Assembly: GCA_023853785.1 (NCBI GenBank)
Contig: JAJIRX010000570.1
Location: 930,001 to 994,000, forward strand
DNA length: 64,000 bases
Direction: 5' to 3'
DNA from: Psilocybe azurescens
Lineage: Eukaryota > Basidiomycota > Agaricomycetes > Agaricales > Agrocybaceae
In this document: positions 33,261 through 43,824 of the stretch, one piece after another
How positions within the stretch are numbered: the stretch's first letter is position 1
How the letters are laid out: the number at the start of each line of letters is the position of its first letter
Program-made: the position numbers and the translations under genes
Notes under the pieces: generated by a model
What the model saw: the letters and a program-made list of their open reading frames with translations, nothing else
Databases searched by the model: none
What the model was told of the DNA's origin: nothing

Positions 33261-35348
33261 TTAATATGCGAAGCCCTCACGATGAACTCGAGTAATGTCG
33301 GCGCCAACCTTCCCAAGGGATTCTAGAATGGACTTTTCGAAAGGTCCAGGACCACAAATAAACACCTCGGAACCTTCCGTTCCCCAATCCTTTTCCATAG
33401 CATTCAAAAACGACGAATCTATGCGTGCGGTGTGTGTAACAACTCGAAATTCGGGCTCGATATCGGGTAGTGGCGGGCTCGTGACGCCAGTGAAAAGGTG
33501 CACTGTCAGATAGGCTGGGCATGTTGTGCCCCCTATAGCACGCGAGATCAGGGACAGTGAGACGTCTGGTTCTCGCGTCGATACAGTCAGAATTATTTCC
33601 CATGGAGGAAGGTCAGAGTCAGCAACTTTGGATAATGCGGCTAGCATCGAGAGAAATGGGGTGATGCCAATTCCACCTGCGAACCAATAGAGGCGCTTCA
33701 TCCCCGCGGATAACACTTCGCTTGCCGATGGGGTGTTTCGTCCAAGAGGAGAAGGAAGAGGCGGCAGGACGAAATCGCCATTGATGCCGACGATGTTCAC
33801 GTCTAAGGATAACACTCTCGCGTCTTCCAGTGCTGCGTGTTTGTATTCCGTCAACTTCCGTAGGATATTGAATAGCGAGCCGGTGACGACTCCTCCTGGT
33901 TTTTCTCGCATGGTGAGAGAAAATAGGCGAGAATCGGAGTCATGAGGGGGAAGCGCTTGAAACCGTCCAGGTACGAATGAAGTCATCGTTTACTAGACTC
34001 GGCTTCCCTGGCGCCATATGCTGATACTGGCGTGAGCCGAAAAGAGTGCTGAAATCTAGGATGATAGCCTGTCCCGGATCGATACGAAGAGGCGCGGAAG
34101 ATTCCCATTCGAAAATGGCGATCGAGGGACTGAGGGTCATGATGCGTGCCAGCCTAGCTTTGGGCTGTTCCTCCTTCGCGAAGAGCTTCGTGTCAGGCGC
34201 CTCTTCCGCAAGCAGGCGGACAGGCGGGCTATAAGGGCTGAGTTGGTCAGTATATCCTGGTGCCAGACGCGCAGGAAGGGCGTCCTGAACGTAGGTGTAA
34301 CCCGTGACGTAAATCTCCGTCAGCAAATCCTGGAACGGCATGATCGCACGAGCTTCAGACCCATAGACATTTCTCGCCTCTCCAGTCAAATAGAGAATAT
34401 CCCCAGTTGTGAACGATATGAAAGTAAGAGACGCGAATGGGGTCGCTTCCACGTTTCCCAAAGATGTCATGAATCGATTACCTAAATCGAAAGTTATCAA
34501 TTGAATGAATTGGGATCATATGAAGGGAAAAGTTTCTGACCGGAGAAGTCTGGGAGAACAACTGTGCGGCCATCCGATGGCTTCACACGGATAAATCCGG
34601 GACGCCCTCCTCGATGGTTCATGCCAAGATGCGAAGGAAACGTCGACTGTTCCAGAGACGTTGCAGTGTAAGTAGTTCCGAAGAATACTGTGTCTGAAGC
34701 GAGAATGAGAGCAATGGCTTCCGGTGATAATTTTTCTCCTGGTGACAGATATGGTCTATCGTGCTGAACGACAGGTGATGTCGAAGGGTGGGATACAAGT
34801 TCACGGAGGACGATATACTTGGGACAATTCCTACATATGAAGTCAATTCAAATTCAAATTCAGATGAAATGCGCCTCTCACCCTAAAGCTTGGTTTACAG
34901 TCACATCTATATTAACCACACCCCCATCGTCCTTCGTCTCTGCCCTCTTGATACTCCCGGCAAATTTGTTCCTTCTGCGAGTCGAAACTTCGACGCCAAT
35001 CCCAGCAATCAATGGCGTGTTCTTCTCATCATCCACAGCCTTCATGTATCTGAAGAAAGGGTCTCCCTTCCATAACGCAGCCTCGATCGCGAGGGTGTCG
35101 TACTTTGGGTTGCGAATGTATCCCGGATTGCCGCCCTTCCCAGCAAGAATCGAGCCCCAGGGACGCTGGTCTTCATCTAGAACGCAGACCGGAAGAAACT
35201 GAAGCCTCGAGCAATAGAACGTCGAATGTTGTTCTGGCATTTCTCCAGCAATATGACTGTATAAGTAAGCGGTGGAGGGAATCTTGTCGAATTCAAGGTG
35301 CTCGCGCACCAGACGCTCGCCGCGATGCCAACCATGTAGAACGGTCAT
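33261..35348 (-). CDS. PNPOx-like split barrel fused to FNR-type reductase
   Basis: Predicted flavoprotein oxidoreductase with unknown substrate. The N-terminal half (about residues 1-300) has two pyridoxamine-oxidase-like FMN split-barrel motifs: LPVCVLDEDQRPWGSILAG...GNPGYI and MNHRGGRPGFIRV...DFSGNRF. The C-terminal half is a ferredoxin-NADP reductase-type module: RTWTVSS (FAD), GSLFNIL (FAD phosphate), GGIGITPFLSML (NAD(P)), and ICGPGPFEKSIL near the end, finishing REGFAY. No C-terminal 2Fe-2S cysteines are present. Introns: GTGAGAGG after residue ~156 and a second after PDFSG. The FAD-site Ser and the following PHDSDSRLFSL are in different frames because of a C5 run (33946-33950, G on the plus strand) that should be C4; probably an assembly indel. 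It sits between glyoxal oxidase 1 and D-LDH A. Confidence 0.8.
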
Positions 35349-36423
35349 GATATCACTAGGTGGTTCTGTGCAAGATCTATACCCTTAAGAGACGAGTCGG
35401 CTGGTCGACTTTATGTAAGAAATGAATAATAGTCGTGCATAACGATTGACAATGGCCGTGCTGATTTGTTATCATCACTAAGCCAGGTAAGCCAGGGTTA
35501 ACTTTATCAGCTGACCTGTGTTTGACCATAACCGGCGACAGAAAATGAATGTCGGAGAGAATAGGATTCGATGCGAGCAACATTGCTGGTACTGATCTGG
35601 ATCATTACATTTGAGTGTCAGATATATTCAAGAAAAAAGGACTGAAAATACCTGTCTAACAGAAGCAGTCGCGGTAAAAGTTCTCACTATGTGGCCGTGA
35701 TGCCCATAATGGCTTGGTTTTAAAAAGACTTCCGTAGGACTGTGGCGAGCATATAGTAAGGTTGGTAGCCGAAACTTTACAGAAAACGTCTTCGTTAATT
35801 TGATTACTCGATAATGTATGTAGTCCTGTTTTGTTTTGTTTTTTCGTGCCCAAGTCGCTCCCTTGAACCGCATCAGAAATGCTTATGTAAAATGCGGAGC
35901 TTGAATATCGTTTAGTTCACTTGGTGCGTGCGACTACTGAAATTAATTTCGGAGATTATAGTGAATTGCCGCCGCTGGCGACTCACGCCTTATTTGCATT
36001 ACGACTCAAGGTGCGCGAATATCTTATCTTTGGGTCACATGTACATATGTATGTAAAAAAGTAAAAATGTTGCGATAAGTTGAAAATTGAGGCCTTGAGG
36101 CCTGAGGTCTTATCTGAAACTTCTTCTTGACCTCAATTTTGCGGAAAAAAATTTTCTATCATGACATTAAATTGAACACAAGATAATTTGTACAATAGAC
36201 TTCATATAATCGTGAACATCATACAATCTCTTGTTTACAATATATTTTATGAGAACCATTCGGACTAGTTTCGGAGTTTCGAAGTTTCGGAGTCTGCTCC
36301 TGAAAAGAATAAAAGCTGTGCACGTGACTCAGGCAGCAGGCTTAAGTACTGATACGAATTTATCCGAAACTTACTATAGAAACTCTTGCCATTCTGGCCT
36401 AAAACTGATTAGACCCCGCACAA
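35349..36423. other. Intergenic, no gene recognised
   Basis: An AT-rich gap between divergently oriented regions. No gene, repeat or promoter was identified with confidence. Confidence 0.4.
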
Positions 36424-36746
36424 AAATGGTTGTTCTGAACCATATCACAGATCGAGGTTTATTAACGTTCTTTGGTACGAGTAGCATTCAACTAGCACTC
36501 TTGAGTCTTAGATCGCCCGAAAATCCCACTCTGCTTTCTTTCTTCGGTTCCTCCACAGTTTCTTCCTGCGTAGGTGCATTCATCCTAGATACTCACGATC
36601 ATGGTAATCATTTAGGACAGCCACATAGCCTGGAACACCTCTTCTTCGACGCTTTAGCTTTTGCCGGGTCCGAGAAGGCGCCTCGAAAAGTGAGAATCTT
36701 ACCACACAACAGCCAAATTTGGATTAAAACTCACGAAGTGCACTAA
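36424..36746 (+). pseudogene. Relic of an M16-type metallopeptidase
   Basis: An open stretch contains AFILDTHDHGNHLGQPHSLEHLFF. This is reminiscent of the inverted zinc motif HxxEH of M16 peptidases in its usual setting (VATEVHDDSG-x-PHTLEHLVF). The HSLEH core and the preceding acidic/Gly region are present, but nothing recognisable of the rest of a roughly 1,000-residue peptidase follows. I infer a short leftover fragment. A chance resemblance cannot be excluded. Confidence 0.4.
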
Positions 36747-37218
36747 CGAGCATATGGTATGTCAATGACCAACGCCAGTGTTTTAGAAGAGCAACCATTT
36801 ATCGTATCTGATTGTCGGGAATGTTGATGGGGAAGCCTTGGTGAAGCCAGGTGATCTAATTTACGTGCGAAGCGGACACCATTGAAGGCAAATAGCTTTG
36901 TGCGCAAGCAAGCTTGTTGTACCCAAAGTCGCTGTAAAATGCTATGTACCAGCCACACTGGCCGCGATGGTTGCGCGATGGCGGAGATCAACAGCCCGTA
37001 ACGCAGGACACACCTTCCGAAGCGTCAGGCAATCAGTCACACAATTCCCACAGGCACATCGGCCTGTCTGCAAGTCAACCTCGGGATGAAATGCATGTTT
37101 TCGTGGGCCGGGAATTGCGGGGTGTCAACTCCATGGAAATAGCATCTCACCAAGACCTTGAAATGATAACCAGGCTGACGCCACCGGTAAGAAACCTCTC
37201 TTTGCTTAAACCTCCACC
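36747..37218. other. Upstream region of D-LDH A
   Basis: No coding family. It includes the probable promoter of the plus-strand dehydrogenase. Confidence 0.35.
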
Positions 37219-39827
37219 ATGTCTCCTTGGCTCAGCCTCAGCACCGGAATCCGTGCTTGGAGTCGCGCCGTTCGTCCTCATCTGCGTAGTCCGCGTATCA
37301 ATGTCTGGCGAATGACGACCCCACGACTCTATTCCACAAATATATCCGGACATAACGCAAATTCTCACGAGGACAAAAATGCGAGTCGAGGATTCGGGAA
37401 GGCGGCTTTGGTCATCGCTGCGTCGGTCGCCAGCGGCAGCTTAGGGTACTTCCTGTCTGAGCGAAACGCGAAGCGGAACTCTTCCCTGAATGTCCCTGAC
37501 TCTCCGACGTTTGGTTCCCCTAACGACTTCAAGAGCGCGATCAACGAGCTGCAAGCATCTCTTGCCACCGAGTCCGTGTCGACTGATCCTGAGGACCTTC
37601 GCCACCATGGTTTCTCCGACAACGACTATCACCCAAGTACGCCCCCCTCACTTCCTGTGAAGACTTCTCGCAGCTGACTGTGCAATTTCCAACACAGCTC
37701 TCTTGCATAGCGTCGTTGTATATCCGCAATCGACAGAAGACGTGGTAAAAATCGTCAAGATCGCGACCAAATACCGCATGCCTGTAATACCATATTCCGG
37801 AGCCACGAGTCTGGAAGGACACTTTCGAGGGGTAAGTCTGCTTTTCCTTCCTTCCTTCCTTCTTCTCGATGTTAACGTCTGGCTCATGGTTAAAAATAGC
37901 ATTCCGTTGGTGGTATTTGTGTGGATCTAAACCACATGGATAAGGTCTTAGAAATCCATCGTCAGCACAGGCTTTCTCTTCTCTCTTCTCGCTGACTCAT
38001 CTTACTTCTGCCGGAAATTAGAAGACGACTCCGATCTAGTATGCCAGCCAGGCGCGCAATGGATGGACATAAACAACATGCTGAAAAAGAAAGGTACGAA
38101 AACGGATGAGGTCCTACTCCTTATCATTTGCTGACGGGGGGGATGTACAGGAATACCTCTATTTTTCCCAGTACACAGAACATTCACATTCGTACACTCC
38201 CTCATTTGCTGATTATATATTAGATTGATCCAGGTCCGGGGGCCACAATTGGTGGGATGCTTAGCACGGGCTGTTCAGGAAGTATGTGGCTAAAAACTCA
38301 AGTCCTCATCTACGAATTGAGCTGAACATCCTTCAGCCAATGCTGTTAGATACGGTACTGCTAAGGGAGAATGGTTCTTGAACGCGGTGAGTCTATTTAT
38401 ATGTTATTCTGCATTCTTTTGGCACTAATCGTAGGTGACTCCGGTATTTGTAGACAGTCGTCCTTCCTTCCGGCGAAGTGATCAAAACGAGAAGCCGATC
38501 TCGAAAATCTGCTGCTGGATTTGACATCACAAAACTCTTTATTGGAGCTGAAGGCACATTAGGAATCGTGACTGAAGGTAATAGGATAACAGTTTAATGA
38601 GCAACGTCTCAAACATGACGACTGACGATCGACCCTTTTTTCTTTTTTAATACAAAGTAACTATTCGATTGGCGCCTGTATTAGCGACCAGCGTTGCAGT
38701 GGTTCAATTCCCAGATGTCAAGTCAGCTACAGCAGCTTCAATGGAAGTGATCAATCAAGGCCTCGGAATCCGTACGTTAACCCACACTCACTCCCTTCCT
38801 GCTACATACTAATTAAACCACCACCAACTAATAAAATTATCCTGACCATCCATCCATCCGCCGCCACACTCCACAGAGTGCGTCGAGCTCCTCGACGGCA
38901 TCTCCATGAAAGCCACCAACAACTATGGCATGTCCACTCGCAAATGGCCCGAAAAGGACAGCCTCTTCTTCAAATTCCAAGGCCCCTCCGCCGCCTCGCT
39001 CAAGGACACCGCGAAGGCCGTCGAGCGCATTGTCGCGAAGCACGGTGGGACCGGTTTCTCTTTCGCCCGGACGGAGAAGGAGGCAGAGGATCTTTGGATG
39101 GATAGGAAGAATGTCTATTGGTCGGCGTTATCGTTAATTGAGGGGTGTAGGGGGATGGCTACCGATGTTTGGTTCGTTGCCTTTTTTCACTCTCTCTTTA
39201 ATTTCCGTGGATCCCAGTACGAGCTGCACCTGATGCAAGGATTCAAATTTGTTTATTCATCTAGCGTACCAGTGTCAAAGCTCCCTGAGCTAGTACACCA
39301 AACAAAGAAAGATCTCGAAGACGTCGGCATCATCTCTTCAATCGTAGGACACGTCGGCGACGGCAACTTCCACGCCCTCCTCCTCTTCAAAACGGACGAG
39401 GAGCTCGCAATTGCGCAGAAGGCCGCATCACGGATTGTGCATCGCGCCATTGCGATGGATGGGACATGTAAGTATTCGCTTTCACCTTCTTCACCGTTTT
39501 ACTTTCTTCACCGTTGATTGCTTGTTTTGCTGAATACGCCATCCATTTAATTTGCATGATGATTGCTGGTATTCAGGCACAGGAGAACATGGTGTAGGTA
39601 TAGGCAAGAAAAAGTATTTGGTAGAAGAACTCGGTCAGGGGACGGTTGACCTCATGAAAACAGTCAAGAGAGCTATCGACCCCTAGGTCTCTTCAACCCT
39701 GGCAAAGTGAGATTCCGATCTAAATCTATAACCGCCAAAAATAAATTCCAACTAATTCTTCTTATAGTTATACCCCGAATCGAACCCACCGACGTCGAAA
39801 TCACATTCGGCTACGAGCACGAATTAG
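37219..39827 (+). CDS. Mitochondrial D-lactate dehydrogenase (cytochrome), copy A
   Basis: FAD-dependent D-lactate:cytochrome c oxidoreductase of the yeast Dld1 type, making pyruvate at the inner mitochondrial membrane. The N-terminus is a basic, Ser/Arg-rich mitochondrial presequence ([19 protein letters not shown]) followed by a hydrophobic anchor ([18 protein letters not shown]). FAD-PCMH domain: [69 protein letters not shown]-terminal domain: [47 protein letters not shown]. At least ten short introns splice in frame. Near the end, the C4 run at 39680-39683 should be C5: DP then meets TAG instead of LGLFNPGK, which is intact in copy B. The final exon reads [17 protein letters not shown] and stops at 39827. 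It is a tandem paralogue of the gene at 43.8-46.4 kb. Confidence 0.92.
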
Positions 39828-40060
39828 AAGGATAACTCCGGCTTTGCGAAGGAGGCGCACTGGGCACTGTTTTCATGATCGCGACGATATTATGCACTTC
39901 ATATTCTCTTATTTATTGTCTCAGGGAATAATTACACAGAATCTCCAGCAACAGCAACAGCATAAAGAATTCTACAGTCAATCAAACCGTCCACGTTTGT
40001 ACATGTATCTCATGGATCATGCATGCATCCGGAAACAGCAAGTAGGAAGTTAAATGTTGA

Positions 40061-42578
40061 CTATAGTTTAACCCCCTGATCGGCCACAGGAGGCGGAAGC
40101 CCGTTTCCAACCATTACACGGGTGCCCGTGCTCGTAACATCATCCACAGTCACGAAAATGAATGCTGTTTGTAACAAAAAGTAACCAAATCCGTCAGCAC
40201 AACATATTCACAACAGACGAGTGGAAGTGCCATAGTCCAGCAATTGGGTAAAACTAAAACTCACCAGGCCCGGGTGGGTAAACTCTGTTATTCGGAGGGC
40301 TGAGAATAGAGAGAGATTTGCGATTTGGGGAGAGCACAGCATCCATGAATACGAGGCGGGAGCTTGAGTGGAAGGCGTGTGAAGAGAAGCCCAAGTCCAT
40401 GAGAGCCACTGTGTCACCCGTCAGCACGATGAACAAGATAACGAAAATGTCAAAATGAAAATGAAAATGAAAACCGAAAAAATGAAATGTCATTCAAAAA
40501 ACGGAACGGTTTGGTCATATCATAAGAAAACCTTGGAGGAACGCGGCACAAGCTTTGGAACTTGACGTACCTTTGATGGACGACGCTGGGAGATTCTTGG
40601 GTATATTGACGTTGATTGTGAATTGCTTGTTGAACGCTATTTTGCTGGGCACGTTTGAGAGTACGGGTCGTGCGACGGACATAAAAGGCGGGTTCAGGTA
40701 TTCCACTCGGAATTCACTACACACGCCATCAACCAACCCATACCCAGAATACATAACCAAAAAAAGACAAAAGAAAATAATGCGAAAACAAAAGAGGAGG
40801 AACGTTGTCAGCACCTTACAAACGAGATAAAAAAGATCGCACGAACGTTCCAAATTTAGTTCCATTCACCACCTGGCCGTTGGGATTCGATCCGGCTATG
40901 AGAATGTTTCTGTGGGACCCGGATGAGGGAGATTAGGGGTGTAGATGGGAAAATAGTTATGTGTCTCACCCTTGAGGTGTCAGACTTGCGACAGAATGGT
41001 ATAGCCGAGCAATATCCGTGGTGGGCATGCCCTTATTGCTGATTCGCTTGCCTAGAGGCGCACTGGGTGTGTAGATCGAGGGCGTGAATCTGTTGAGACA
41101 AACGTAAAAAACATTCTTGTGAGAATCGATGATCGTATGATTATTTCGTACGTGACGGGATTTGAATGGACCAAGAGGAGATAGAGAAAGTGGGAAAGTG
41201 GGAAAGTGGGAGAGAGAGAAAGTGGGAGAGAGAGAAAGTGGGAGAGAGAGAAAATGGGAGAGGGGGAAAATGGGAGAGAGAGAAATGGGAGAGAGGGAAA
41301 CAAAAGACGCGACGTACGCAGGATGGTCGGCATTCGACTGGTTCCCTACAGCATCAGGGACAGTTCCAAATGCCGCATACCCAGTCTGGCCTCCATTAAC
41401 AATCAAAACCTCTCCATTCGGCAGCAAAAGCATCTCAGGCATAATCCTCGGCTCCAGCATATGCTCGACCTCCCACCCTTTCTTGATACCCTCTGGCGTG
41501 ATCGTCATCCGGCTGCACTGGCTGGATGCCGGATCCTGCGAGGACAGGTTGGCTGGTTGAATTTGATCGTTTGTGGTTGTGCCTCCGCAGACGAGGACTT
41601 CCGGTGTGAAATCAGGAGGAGATAGAGGGAGGAGAGAGGCGGTGCCGTCGAATGGGTTGGTGACGCGCACTTTGTTGGGGATATCGGGGAGGATAGTTTC
41701 GGTCTTCTTCTCGATATCGTAGATGATAGTTTGGTTATTGGCGATCATCAGCACGCGTCCGTCTGGAAGTCCAAAGACTCTAGGTAAAGAATATATGAAA
41801 TGAAAACAGGCTAACCGTGATCACAGATATTCCTTTACCTTGGGAATAGGTTGGCTGGTAAACTTCTCTCAAGGAAGGCAGACGGACGAGGAACGCCCCC
41901 GTCTTTGGGCGGGAAGAACTCGAAGTTGTTAACTGGGTCGACATTGTAGAACGGTGTGCGCTCGTGGATTCCACCAACGACCATCTGACATAGACGAAAA
42001 GGTTAAACAAAAATCTTCGGCGCCAAGAAGAAATAAGCATACCAAAGAGCCGTCGAAGATTCTCAGACTGGATGGATACCACCTGGTCTCTTCCAGATGC
42101 AAGGTGTCTGGATCTTCAAAGAGAGTACAATTTTTTCCGGCGGGGTCGGCACATGGCTCGAAGAGTCGAATAGCCATTCGGCCGTCCACAGCAGCACTGA
42201 TCACTGGGATGTGTCCACCGACACTAACCTAAAAAGTACGCATCAATGTCTAACATCAAAGCCAGCATCTCGACAAAAAGTACTCGCCATCGTTCCATTG
42301 CTTAGGAACCCTCCAGACGCGCAGAAAGTGTCGGATTTAACATCCAAGGCGGTCGCTGTGTTTGTTTCCTGATTCCATAACGCTCCCCAAGCGGGATGGT
42401 CATTGATTGTTAAAGGGTCATTAGTCGCACGATCGAAGAAAATGGCTAGAGTCGGCGACACAAAGATGGCTTCAAGAGCTAGGATACCTGAAGTCCCATT
42501 CTGAACAAAATTCCACCCCGCACCGGCTACTGAGCCAGCAGTCAGGGCGAGCGAGAACAGCGCGTGTGAGTGCCGCAT
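40061..42578 (-). CDS. Glyoxal oxidase 2 (copper radical oxidase, AA5)
   Basis: Secreted paralogue of glyoxal oxidase 1 with the same role in H2O2 generation. The signal peptide is [20 protein letters not shown], then [17 protein letters not shown] and [17 protein letters not shown], the segment broken in copy 1. Active-site landmarks: [11 protein letters not shown] (Cys), RWYPSSLRI (Tyr), [14 protein letters not shown] (Tyr-His) and [18 protein letters not shown] (His). It ends [18 protein letters not shown]. Introns sit at the same places as in copy 1. The intron after NADHPA carries a purine-rich minisatellite that makes it unusually long. No frame lesion was seen, so this copy is probably functional. 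It is convergent with D-LDH A (234 bp apart) and divergent from D-LDH B. Confidence 0.93.
41166..41305 (+). repeat. Purine minisatellite in a glyoxal oxidase 2 intron
   Basis: Tandem GGGAGAGAGAGAAAGT-like units (about 16 bp, with GGGAAAGT short forms) fill most of this stretch. They lie inside the intron between the NADHPA and FTPSIYTP exons on the opposite strand, so the transcript carries a pyrimidine tract. The paralogous intron in glyoxal oxidase 1 lacks it. Confidence 0.85.
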
Positions 42579-42656
42579 TGTATATCTCCCAATCTGTTGA
42601 ATCGATTAGGGGAACAGAAGACGAGGTTGGAGACAAATTCTGATGCTTTTTTGGCG

Positions 42657-42664
42657 CTTTTATA
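42657..42664 (-). promoter_or_regulatory. TATA box of glyoxal oxidase 2
   Basis: TATAAAAG on the minus strand, about 79 bp upstream of the ATG. Confidence 0.55.
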
Positions 42665-43824
42665 CTCGCCTATTCATTATCTATGAAGCGAACGTGAGTA
42701 TTCATGGTGCTGGAGCGAGAATCCGATGAGAAAGTGTAGGCGCAGCCAAGCCTAAAAACAAACGCCATTGCATTTTAGGTTGTTGTTGCCCCATGAGGGT
42801 TAAAAACTCGCAGCGTCAACAAGGAAAGCATAACTATAGATGGTGATGGATTCCAACTATAACTGGAGTTTCCCGGGAAGCCAACTCCCGAGGTCGCGCT
42901 CATGACAGAATCCATGAGAATGAGGGAAGCCACGGTTAATGATTGTGTCATGCCGTCTATATCCTTCGACGGTGTCGTTCCTGGATTCCCAAGAAGTTCG
43001 GACCACAGCAAACCATTGCAATAAGTAGGACTGTAGCCTCCCACCGAGTAAATCTTGCCGTCTTGACTGTAAGGCACGTACACAGATAAAGATGATCAGA
43101 CATTGTCACTTAGACTGTGGGGTATGTACATGGCCTTTATTTCATCAAAGATTAGACCTGGAATTCAAAAAAGCGGGTCGCGCAAACATGATGGAGGAGA
43201 GGAAAAGGTAACATCGGAGCACAACCATTTGGTCATGTATTAATTATTATTATTTTACGTAATATATTACATAATCTTAATTTAGTTGATTTGGTACCTT
43301 GCCTCTTGCTGACGACGTACGTTGATTGTTGAGCTTGAACGTTTTGAACGTTGATCGAGATCATTCAAATATTCAATATTCAAGTTTACGCCCGACTACC
43401 TTTATTTTTTACCTCAGGTAGTCTCAAGACCACCACCATGCTAATAACATGCCTCTTTCTAACCGCTTTGTTCAAGTTCCGAGGTGACTCCGAGCTTTGG
43501 GCTCTGTTCGGCAACCAGTAGATGGCGGGATTCTTTCCAACATTATCTGTCTTCAAGAAGTTGGCGTTCTTTCATTATACAGAAGATTCATTTCTAATAC
43601 CACATTTGTCCTAGCAGCTATAGAAAGCTCCAGTCTGATATTCATCGTGGGGGTAAAGGACAATAAGAAGTGATGCGAATCTCCAACATTGCTGGGAAAT
43701 GGTCCTGTGATCTCTGGCAGAGGATTCTCTGAGCTACTCACGAGGTGTGTCTATCTTCACTTTCATTCGGCTTCAAGCTTCTTTACCTATTCATCCCATC
43801 CGCACACTCTCGTCGTAGGTACCC
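42665..43824. other. Divergent intergenic region, glyoxal oxidase 2 / D-LDH B
   Basis: Shared upstream region of two divergent genes. It contains an unassigned minus-strand frame (42775-43083, with GKIYSVGGYSPTYCNG) that I could not place in a family, and an AT-rich segment near 43230-43280. Confidence 0.4.

Noticed and set aside
42775..43083. Frame with GKIYSVGGYSPTYCNG, considered as a kelch/glyoxal oxidase fragment
   Set aside because: The resemblance to DGSLMIVGG-type repeats is too short, and no other oxidase motif follows.
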